DNA from: Eretmocerus hayati
Taxonomy: Eukaryota > Arthropoda > Insecta > Hymenoptera > Aphelinidae
Direction: 5' to 3'
NCBI GenBank assembly: GCA_029851415.1
Contig: CM056743.1
Span: 96,570,501 to 96,634,500 of the forward strand
Length of the DNA: 64,000 nucleotides
Below, one piece after another: positions 56,565 through 64,000 of this stretch. Made by a program: the position numbers and the translations under genes. Position 1 is the first letter of the stretch; every line of letters starts with the position of its first letter. The notes below the pieces were generated by a model. It was given only the letters and a program-made list of their open reading frames with translations, ran no database searches and was not told the origin of the DNA.

Positions 56565-59500
56565 ATGACGGTCGTCCATACGAAGCTCTCGCGGAAGGGC
56601 TCAGAGAAATTCATCATAGAAGATAGAATTACTAATGGTTTTGCAAGCAACGATTGGATAGGTATAACAATGAATTCAATCACGTTTCGGTACGGTGAGG
56701 CGTGGATTGTCTTTCGAAGAGTTCATGATTTTGACTATCATGATATATGGGCACTGTTCTATAGCATAGCACAGAGTAATGAGGGTTTTCGCATAGATGA
56801 CACTGTAGAGTTAATTGCAACGCGAGTGCAGAAACCACGCGGCGCCGGTGTGAGCGATAAAGTTAAGATCGAAGTACTGTCTAAACATTCGGTATTGTAC
56901 ATTAGAAACTTTGACGATGATTTGTGTTTACCTAGAGCCATCGTTTGTGGATTGAAATATAATTGCCAGAAGTCAAAAGATTTGAGAGAAACAAAGAATG
57001 GGGTAATCTTGCCAGAGATGTACGCGGTGTACAGAAACGCGGGGCGCAGAAATTGTGCGACGATGCGGGTGTTGCCGCACCACAGGGCGGTTGTGGGTAC
57101 GATGAATTCGAAAAATTTCAAGAGCATCTTCAGAGAGTTCATAATGTAGCGCTCGTGGTGTGGATGAAGCCGAGTATCGCTAACCAAGAGACGCTTTGGT
57201 TCGACGGTCGGGAAAAATTCGTGGACGAATCAAAACTTTGAAGAGAACGGGTCGATGTGCTTTACAACGGTGAAAATCATTTTGATTCAATTCTGAATCT
57301 TGCAGGAATGGTTACTCGTGATGGAAGGTCTAAGTACTAGTGTTATCGATGTAGAAGGAATTACCGTGCGCCGTTTTCTCATGCATGTCCGGCAATATGT
57401 TCGGGTTGTCACGGCGTGCCGCAGTGTGCAGTCGGTCAAAAAGCTCCGTGTGAAGATTGCACTCCAACGTTTGTCAGCCACGATTGTTATTTGAAACACA
57501 AAATGCCTGGATCAAATAGCGCTCGTCGGACCAAAAGGGCTCGTTACGTTGTGAAAATTGTAAAACCAAACACAGCAGTAACGCTCAATGTTATATCCGT
57601 AAGCTACAGCCAAACGATGGCCAGAGAAATTTGTATGCGTTCTACGACATGGAAACGGAAAGCAAAGAATTAGTCCGCGTGAATCCCGACGGTTCGAGTG
57701 TTTATCGACATGGGGTAGTTCTCGCTGTTGTCCAATTCGCTTGTAGCAGATGTTTAAACAATCGAAATTTGGATGAGACGTGCGGTGGATGTGGCAAACG
57801 TCAGCATGTTATAGTTGAGATAAACGGTAAATCTGTGATGGAGCAATTTCTCGATCTTCTGTTGCGCACACAGAATGGCGAAACATGTCCTCACGGTGAA
57901 ACCATAGCCGGAAAAACGAAATTTAACAAGATAATTGCGGTTGCGCATAACTCAAAAGCATTTGACGGACAATTTGTTCTTCAAGAATTAACGAAACGCC
58001 TCGTGAAAGGAGTAACGGATACTCCCAAAGTTATTATGAACGGCCGTAAGATTCTCATGATAGAGTGGGGCAAGTTGCGCTTCATGGGTAGCCTTAGTTA
58101 CATGCCTATAGAACTGGCTGCACTGCCCAAAGCGTTTGGTTTGACGGAAATGGAAGGGTTTTATCCGCACAAACTGAAGTCGACCGATGAGCGCGGAAAC
58201 GATGGCCGTTACCCCGATCCCGAAGCTTACGATCCTGGCAAAATGAGCCCTGAGGATCGCGAAGAGTTCTACACGTGGTACGCTAGCGTGAGTCACTCGC
58301 TTTCCTGCCCAAAAACCGAGTTAGAAGAATACTGCAAACGCGATGTGACCGTCCTGCGGCAAGCCTGTATCAAGTTTCGGGAAATATTCATGGACGCCAC
58401 GGGCGTATGTCCCTTTTCGAAGCCGATAACGATCGCCGGTGCATGTTTTGACGCGTATCGAGCCTCATTAATGAGCGACCAAGGGATTGGCGTTCTTCCA
58501 CGCAGAGGCTACGTGCATGCCGATGAGCAGAGCAAAAAAGCTCTGCAGTGGCTTCTGTGGAGGGAGAAGGAGGATGGGCTGCAGTGACCGATATTGCACG
58601 CTGGGAGGGGGCGAGAGCGTCGAATCATCAAAAATCTGCGCGTCGATGGGTATTATGATCGCGAAATCGATAGAAAAAATGGTTTGAACGTGAAAGACAT
58701 CGTGTATCAATTCCACGGGTGTTATTGGCACGGGCGCACAAATTGCTTCGCGAATCGTCAGATGACGTTGCACGATCAACGGACAATGGATGCCAGACGC
58801 GAGAGAACGAAGAATATTTCGAGCGAAATGAGAAATTCGGGGAAATACGAATTAGTAGAGATCTGGGAGTGTGACTTCGACAGGACCATCGCAAAAGATC
58901 CACGCTTCAAAGAATTCATGAAACTACCCCACCCTTGTCTCTCAAAAGTAACGATAAATCCGCGCGACCCGTTCTACGGAGGACGTACGGGTAATCTTGT
59001 TACGATACGAGAGACGGACGAGGTCGAGAGTATTCATTATCACGACGTGTGTTCGCTGTACTCATGGGTTTCTAAATACGGCATATTCCCGATCGGTCAT
59101 CCGCAAGTGTACATGGGCAGAGACAGCTTCGAAATCACAGGCGAACAATTCGACTATTTTAACGAGAAAGTTGAGGGACTGGCCAAGTGTCTCGTTCTAC
59201 CCCCCACGGACCTGTTTCATCCCGTGCTACCGTACAGAGCTCAGAATAGGCCCATGTTCCCTCTGTGCAGAGCCTGCTGTGAGGAGTTGAGAAGGGACGA
59301 ATGCGACCATATCCGAGATCCCGAACGCGCGCTATACGGTACATGGGTCTCCGACGAGCTCAAAGAAGCCGTGGCTATAAGATCCCCCGCATAGACGTCA
59401 TCTGGTGATACGAGGTGACACAATACAACCCACATGCAGCGGTGCAAAATGACAAGAGGCGCGGTCTTTTTATGGAGTATGTCAACACATTTTTGAAAAT

Positions 59501-60474
59501 AAAGCAAGAGGCTAGCGGGTGGCCCGACCATTGCGTGGACGACGCGAGTAAAGACGCATATATCGAAGAATACTTCATTCGCGAGGGAATTCGGCTCGTT
59601 AAAGACAAGATTCAAAAGAATCGCGGGCTGCGTTCTACAGCCAAAATAATTTTGAACAATCTATGGGGCCGATCTGGTATGCGCGGCAATATGACAAAGA
59701 CGGAAATGATAACAGATCCCGCGAAACTTTTGACACTTCTCCGCGATCCTGACAAAGAGGTCGGACGTTTGGAAATAGCGACCGAAGATGTCATCTACGC
59801 GTCGTACAAAGAGATCGAAAATATCGCTCCGCATTCGGCCCCGAACACAAACGTTGTTATCGCCGCGTACACAACAGCGCAGGGCCGTCTCAAGCTCTGA
59901 GAGTACCTGGAAAAGCTCGGTGATCGATGTATCTACATGGATACTGACAGTCTCTTCCTGGTTTCATCTAGCCGCATTCCCGACCAATACATGCTTCCCA
60001 CGGATGATTTTCTAGGTGATCTGACCAAAAACTTGCCGGCTACGGTCCTGGCGCGAGAATCAAGACTTTCGTTTCCGGTGGGCCCAAATTTTACGCTTAC
60101 CGCACGGTGATTGACAACGGAGAGACCGTAGATGAGTGCAAGGTTAAGGGTATTCGCCTGAATTACGACAACAGTAGAAAAATAAATTTCGAGTCGGTCA
60201 AAAAGCTCGTCAAAAAGCTACTCTGTCAAACGATGTAGATACCACACTCGCTCCGAGCGTTGATCTATTTGGAGATGATGAATACGAGGACGAGAACCTC
60301 GGGAATACCCGTCCTCGGCGCTACCACGTAGAAGTTGAAAATATGGTTATAGGACGCATCGCGGTGCACGATGTTGTGACGCGAATCGAGCGCAGAAAAT
60401 GTCAAGTAGTTCTCAAGAAGCGGAGATTTCTGACCAGGAGTCTTTCTGAACCCTATGGATATAAGACGAACTGA
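56565..60474 (+). pseudogene. Protein-primed DNA polymerase B (pPolB), many breaks
   Basis: Family-B polymerase of the Polinton type, which replicates the element by protein priming. Visible in order: N-terminal region (LCLPRAIVCGL near 56930), cysteine-rich segment (about 57390-57500), exonuclease motifs YDMETE (57643), AHNSKAFDGQF (57946) and YCKRDVTVL (58330), a YQFHGCYWHG block (58708), palm motif A region DVCSLYSWV (59044; SLYS instead of the usual SLYP), motif B KIILNNLWGRSG (59643), motif C YMDTDSLF (59934), and a C-terminus ending YGYKTN. Breaks: frameshifts near 56965, 57240, 57545, 58575, 59377, 60040 and 60215; TAG at 57338; TGA at 59406 and 59898. Inactive as read. Some indels could be long-read errors. 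Confidence 0.88.
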
Positions 60475-60899
60475 TCGCCGCAATATTTGTAACCATGATC
60501 ATGAATAGGAGAGAGAGAGAGAGCTGACTGTTATAATAATAAAGAGAAAATCATCACTCAAATACCTTCGTTTCTTCTTCCCCTTCTTCTATTTCTTACC
60601 ATACCCCAAAGACTCCAGCAACGGCGGCGGTGGTGGCGGCGGCGGCGGGCGCGGGCGCTAGAGACGTCAAGTGGACCCCCAGCTGATCACCGCGTGGTGC
60701 ACAACTCAAGCCGGGGTGCACTGCTAGGCGTCTCGAATGCCATCCCTGCGGTGAGTATTTAGCAACGCTGCGGCGGTACGACTTGAGCAGAATTAGGTAG
60801 AAAAGCGGAATTCACGAATGAGTGAGAAAGAGAGATGTATTCACTTGATTTTTGAGATTTATTCACACTTTTCGTTACTCTTTTTCGTTACACTTTTGA
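60475..60899. other. Intergenic, between convergent polB and Tudor genes
   Basis: No gene. Contains a (GA)n run near 60509-60522 and a GGC-rich run near 60623-60656. It is the meeting point of the plus-strand polB and the minus-strand Tudor gene, so both 3' ends fall here. Confidence 0.5.
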
Positions 60900-61684
60900 T
60901 CATTCGATCCTCGGTTCATCATCGATTGATATCTCGTGATGAAGATTATTCTTAATCGGCTGTGCCATATCAAAACCAACGAGTATTGTATTGACATGTA
61001 TTATCGAGCGCTCGGATGCAACACTACACAGAACGACAAACACTGAATTTTCATACTCTCCGCGTTCAACGAAATACGCTCGCAAACTTGCGCCTCTCGT
61101 CATCACTTTGAACAATTCACGAGCACTTAGAGTCCAGTAAGGGCCTCCTCTGGACTCAGGAAGCACGTACGCCGAACCACAAAGGATGGCTCTTGGAGGT
61201 AAGACACAAAATTGCTCCGCCAATTTATACACCCCGTGTATAAGATTGTTGGTTGTCAATGTGATGCGCCCTCCGTCGTCTATGCATCGGCAATCGAAAT
61301 ACAGTCGTGTCACACTTAACACCTCACATCTGATCCATTTGGAGCCAATGTATGCAGCAATGAGCATCCTTGGCTGGAAAATAACGTTATACTTAAATCG
61401 TCTGCGGTCATACGTTGAACCATACGAAAAATTTTCTCCGAAAATAAAAAGCTCTTACTCACCCTCAGCTCAAAGAAGTCGAGTTTTTTCGTTGGCACTG
61501 GGGCCACGTCGTACCACATCGTTATGTGGTCGTAGACGCGGCCCATCTCTGAATCCAACTGCTGATGGAAAACATAGTCTTGGCTGATGTGGATATAGAA
61601 GGACGATGGTGTATTGATCTTTACTATTCGCACCTTTCTGGCGCGGTTTACGAGAGCATCAAGCTCTCTGGTTGCCAGTTCCAT
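60900..61684 (-). CDS. Tudor-domain protein, two exons, inside the Polinton
   Basis: Exon 1 (61463-61684, 74 codons) and exon 2 (60900-61373, 158 codons with the stop) join at GT-AG sites in phase 0, giving 231 residues. Exon 1 has VRIVKINTPSSFYIHIS, the opening strands of an extended Tudor domain. Exon 2 continues with MLIAAYIGSKWIRCEV, FDCRCIDDGGRI (the usual FIDYGN position) and EQFCVLPPRAILCG (LPxxA). Tudor domains bind methylarginine, often on Piwi-type Argonautes in the germline piRNA pathway. Here the DYGN Tyr and Asn are replaced (DDGGR), so methylarginine binding may be altered. It is flanked by polB and virion genes, so it belongs to the element or was inserted into it. No stops: one of the few intact genes here. 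Confidence 0.72.
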
Positions 61685-61817
61685 TTTGGACGACTGTTTG
61701 GGGAAAACTGAAGTTCGTGAAAAGCATGATCTGCATCACGAGCACCAGCATCCTGCCACTGAACGTCCTGTTGGAGAGAGAGAGGGGAAGAAGGACAGTT
61801 CATAAACTCATATGTTC

Positions 61818-62633
61818 CTACATGTTGCTGGACATTTTCGCCCTCCGAAAAGGCATGGGCGTCGATGTCCTCGCCTTACCGCGCTTGCCGCTTCTCCGGA
61901 CGACTGTATCGGAAAACGAGCCGCTTTCTTTTCGAATTTCAGAAAATTCATCGTCGTCGTCCTCGTCGTAGTTGGCGTATTTGCCAGTAGATTCCAATTT
62001 CCGTTTCGCAGGCAAAGACGAATCTTTCGAATTCCACAATTCCAAGTTGCCTACGTACTCTTGGGGTATACCCATCTCACGGAGAGCGCGCATAAACTCA
62101 CGCCTACCGATCGCCCGGATCTTCTTACGATGCCTCGACAAGTCATTTACTATGTCCACAATGTTAGACATGGGTCTGGGCTCGCCATCGATGCTCACAA
62201 TGCCAGCCTCGTTTCAATCTATACAATTGCCTGAATTTTTAAAATAGTCGAGTGGCAATTCCGTCTTCTTCTGATACATCCTGGACACACTGGCTAAGAT
62301 CACGTCATCTTGTATTCGGGCGTCGGCACTCGAATCAAGTTTTCTCCGAGAATGGGAGGCGCCTCTCAATGGATTTCGTTTTTCATCTATGAAGAAGAGA
62401 TATCGCTGGAGCGTCTGTGAAAATTCTTCAATTTTCTCGTCGTTGGTCCCATACTGGTTTGAATCAGGAATACTACGCATCTCCTTATCCAAGCGCGTGA
62501 GATTAGTGCCTGCAGTCTGCGCCGACTTTGATTCGATCGCGAGTTCCGGAGCGGCGGGGGCTTGCATCGCTGTTTCCAGCCTCTGTAGTTTATCCTGCGG
62601 AACCAGCACCATCTTCTCGGCTCTCTCCATCAC
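61818..62633 (-). pseudogene. Polinton virion-type protein, one in-frame TGA
   Basis: The frame is open from about 62630 to 61818 (271-272 codons) except for a single TGA at 62214-62216; both halves are in the same frame. The N-terminus reads KMVLVPQDKLQRLETAMQ, then KIEEFSQTLQRYLFF. After the stop come MSNIVDIVNDLSRHRKK and EFMRALREMGIPQEYVGN. I recognise this layout (an LVP-x2-KL start, a LQRYL helix, and a SNI-x-D-L-like C-terminal block) from insect Polintons, where it is presumed a minor virion or core protein. The TGA stands where relatives appear to have Trp. Its start codon overlaps the stop of the upstream gene as TGATG (62628-62632). Confidence 0.65.
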
Positions 62634-63016
62634 TCACGACCGAGGAAGCCGACCAGGAGCTCCAATACAGGAGGTAAGAGGTAAGCTAGGAAATTTCCAC
62701 CACGCTGAACGATGATCCGTTTTTTGCGCTTCCAGCAATCTTTGCGTGATTTCTTGGCTAGTTTTCTAAGTACAGTCTTGTATTTTCTCGATTTCTTCTT
62801 TTGACACTCCTCGAGCGTCACGCCTCCCTTTAATACGTTCAGTGCACACTCACAGATGTACTTTACAAGCTTCTTATCAGCTCTGCGCAATAATGCGATG
62901 CATTGCTCGCGATTTGAATGTCTCAGCGCGTCTAGTAATACCAGGTCCTTTTTCTCAAAGGGTTGACGTCGAGTCCGAGAGCGCCGACGTCCGATTCTCG
63001 ATGCAACCTCGCGCAT
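62630..63016 (-). CDS. Small basic Polinton virion protein, pX-like
   Basis: 128 residues, intact. The N-terminus is Arg-rich (GRRRSRTRRQPFEKKDLVLL), followed by KLVKYICECALNVLKGG, a Lys-rich KKSRKYKTVLRKLAKKSRK, and a hydrophobic Gly-rich end (GGNFLAYLLPPVLELLVGFLG). The ICECALN-x-L-x-G block and GG-x2-L-x2-LL tail recur in insect Polintons and adintoviruses, where the protein is likened to adenovirus core protein X or membrane-active minor proteins. A role in genome condensation or entry is inferred. It is followed by the other virion gene through a TGATG overlap and preceded by the ATPase on the same strand. Confidence 0.7.
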   Translation of the reverse strand: MREVASRIGRRRSRTRRQPFEKKDLVLLDALRHSNREQCIALLRRADKKLVKYICECALNVLKGGVTLEECQKKKSRKYKTVLRKLAKKSRKDCWKRKKRIIVQRGGNFLAYLLPPVLELLVGFLGRE

Positions 63017-63058
63017 GGTCGAATCCGAAGTGATGGATGGATTTCGTCGTCGGGATAT

Positions 63059-63754
63059 TTAAAAATGACGCTCGTAAGGGTGCTCGCCGTATTTCGGTAC
63101 ATACATTATTTCACCACCCTCATCGAGAAATATTCTCGAGCGAAAGCGCAACTCGTCCGGTGTCTCTTGCCTCAGATCGATCAGTAAATACGAGAGCGGC
63201 TTGGACGTGCTATCGCGATAAACTTCTTGCACGGATCGCCAGTCTTCTGGATATACCTGACGCGCCAAGTGTTGAATCTGCCCTCGATCACGAGGATTCT
63301 TGAAGAGTACGATGTAATTCGCATTCAGCGAAATTTCACGCTGTCCTTTGTGAAATATATTCTGAGGAATAAAAATGATACTCATATTTCCATGGTGCGA
63401 AAATTTTGTAAACATGTCAGTTATTGTGGAATTGTTCTTGTCCGTAGCCTCGCGCATCAAATCGTCTATGATGACAAGCTTTTTCAGATGTGGGTCATCG
63501 GAGAAATCTTCTTGTCGCGGAAAGCCCTCTCGAAATTCAACTTGCGTACTGTCACCAGCCTTAGCCATGTCTCGATATTTATCCTGCCACTCGCTATAGT
63601 AGAGAAGAATTCTGTCGAAACGTTCATCGATTTTGTCGCTAATGAATTTCAAAAGCCGGCAAATGAAAAAGCTCTTACCAGCTCGGCTGGGCCCCGCAGC
63701 TTTCTGAGAAAAAGGATGGCAAAATCGAGTATCCATTGCGTGAGAGCGCGACAT
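63059..63754 (-). CDS. Polinton genome-packaging ATPase (FtsK/HerA type)
   Basis: 231 residues, intact. Walker A is AAGPSRAGKSFF (63671-63697, residues about 19-30) and Walker B is KLVIIDDLM (about 63456-63482), followed by TDMFTKFSHHGNMSIIFIPQN, the sensor region. Length and motif order fit Polinton ATPases (about 220-250 residues), which pump DNA into capsids. It is transcribed on the minus strand with the two virion genes and diverges from the integrase on the plus strand, 86 bp apart. Confidence 0.88.
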   Translation of the reverse strand: MSRSHAMDTRFCHPFSQKAAGPSRAGKSFFICRLLKFISDKIDERFDRILLYYSEWQDKYRDMAKAGDSTQVEFREGFPRQEDFSDDPHLKKLVIIDDLMREATDKNNSTITDMFTKFSHHGNMSIIFIPQNIFHKGQREISLNANYIVLFKNPRDRGQIQHLARQVYPEDWRSVQEVYRDSTSKPLSYLLIDLRQETPDELRFRSRIFLDEGGEIMYVPKYGEHPYERHF

Positions 63755-63840
63755 ACTGACTACTCAGCTCTTCTTCCACGCGTCGTAAATATACCAATCT
63801 CGCGATGATCCGATCAATTTGCCGAAAAAAATCGTGACTA
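63755..63840. promoter_or_regulatory. Divergent ATPase/integrase intergenic region
   Basis: Only 86 bp separate the ATPase start (minus) from the integrase ATG (plus). A shared promoter is inferred from the arrangement; I see no clear TATA box. Confidence 0.35.
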
Positions 63841-64000
63841 ATGGACACACTCGAGAGACAGTATTTTGATCCTTGACAGCCTGCGGAGTTCTCCGGAGCG
63901 AGAAACCTCATACAGCGCAACCCTCGTATTCCTGCGCAACAAGTGAGGGAGTGGCTGACGCGTCACGACGCATATACGTTGCATAAGCCCATCAGAAAAA
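63841..64000 (+). pseudogene. Polinton integrase N-terminus, in-frame TGA, cut by window edge
   Basis: An ATG at 63841 opens a frame that continues to the edge except for TGA at 63874-63876 (codon 12). After it come FSGARNLIQRNPRIPA, QQVREWLTRHDAYTLHK and PIRK. The SF-SG-x-L start and the REWL-x4-AYTLHKP-x-R segment are characteristic of retroviral-type integrases of Polintons, upstream of the zinc-binding and DDE catalytic parts, which lie outside. The stop so near the start could be bypassed by a downstream start or may mark a dead gene. Confidence 0.7.

Larger units (their letters stand above)
53811..64000. mobile_element. Polinton/Maverick (adintovirus-like) element, degenerate, right end outside
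   Basis: Co-occurrence of protein-primed DNA polymerase B, FtsK/HerA-type packaging ATPase, retroviral-type integrase and two virion-type proteins identifies a Polinton. Order: hypothetical (minus), acidic spliced gene (plus), polB (plus), Tudor gene (minus), two virion genes (minus), ATPase (minus), integrase (plus, cut by the window edge). Terminal inverted repeats were not found on the left. Major capsid, penton and cysteine protease genes are not seen and may lie to the right or be lost. Several genes carry stops or frameshifts, so this copy is not intact. Confidence 0.88.

Overview
This is nuclear DNA of an arthropod, most likely an insect, and almost all of it is mobile-element and satellite sequence. 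Reasons: genes with small spliced introns, a GIY-YIG Penelope-like element, a CR1-group LINE, a Polinton (Maverick/adintovirus-type) element, many TIR and hairpin elements, and a gene resembling the insect DUF4806-associated family. I see no rRNA, CRISPR or bacterial operon, and I cannot name the species.

Region by region. 1-15.5 kb holds two inverted copies of a ~6.3 kb foldback element built from ~248-bp and ~162-bp tandem repeats. They are separated by a non-coding spacer with an ~807-bp hairpin element whose arms carry tRNA-like sequence. 15.5-18.4 kb holds small TIR elements and a tandem duplication. 19.4-23.1 kb (minus) is a spliced gene with six visible exons, all five visible introns in phase 1, and a 288-bp satellite inside one intron. 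23.9-27.8 kb is a foldback element with an exact 8-bp target duplication, inserted into the arm of a smaller palindromic element. 29.1-31.9 kb (minus) and 35.8-39.8 kb (plus) are two Penelope-like copies sharing the same deletion in the reverse transcriptase. The DNA between them has microsatellites, direct repeats and exon-like blocks. 41.4-43.5 kb holds a hairpin element and a Harbinger-like MITE. 43.8-45.0 kb (minus) is a JmjC plus C2H2 zinc-finger gene fragment with an in-frame TGA. 46.7-52.5 kb is a nearly intact LINE.

53.8 kb to the right edge is a decaying Polinton. It has a hypothetical gene (minus), a four-exon acidic gene (plus), a broken protein-primed DNA polymerase B (plus), a two-exon Tudor-domain gene (minus), two virion-type genes (minus), a packaging ATPase (minus), and the start of a retroviral-type integrase (plus) running off the window. 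Major capsid and protease genes are not in the window.

Most notable: (1) the LINE ORF1 ends in TGA-CTA and ORF2 is open in the same frame with no ATG before the endonuclease domain, which points to stop-codon readthrough; (2) a spliced Tudor-domain gene lies inside a Polinton, suggesting interplay with the piRNA pathway; (3) the single-codon interruptions of element genes here are mostly TGA.
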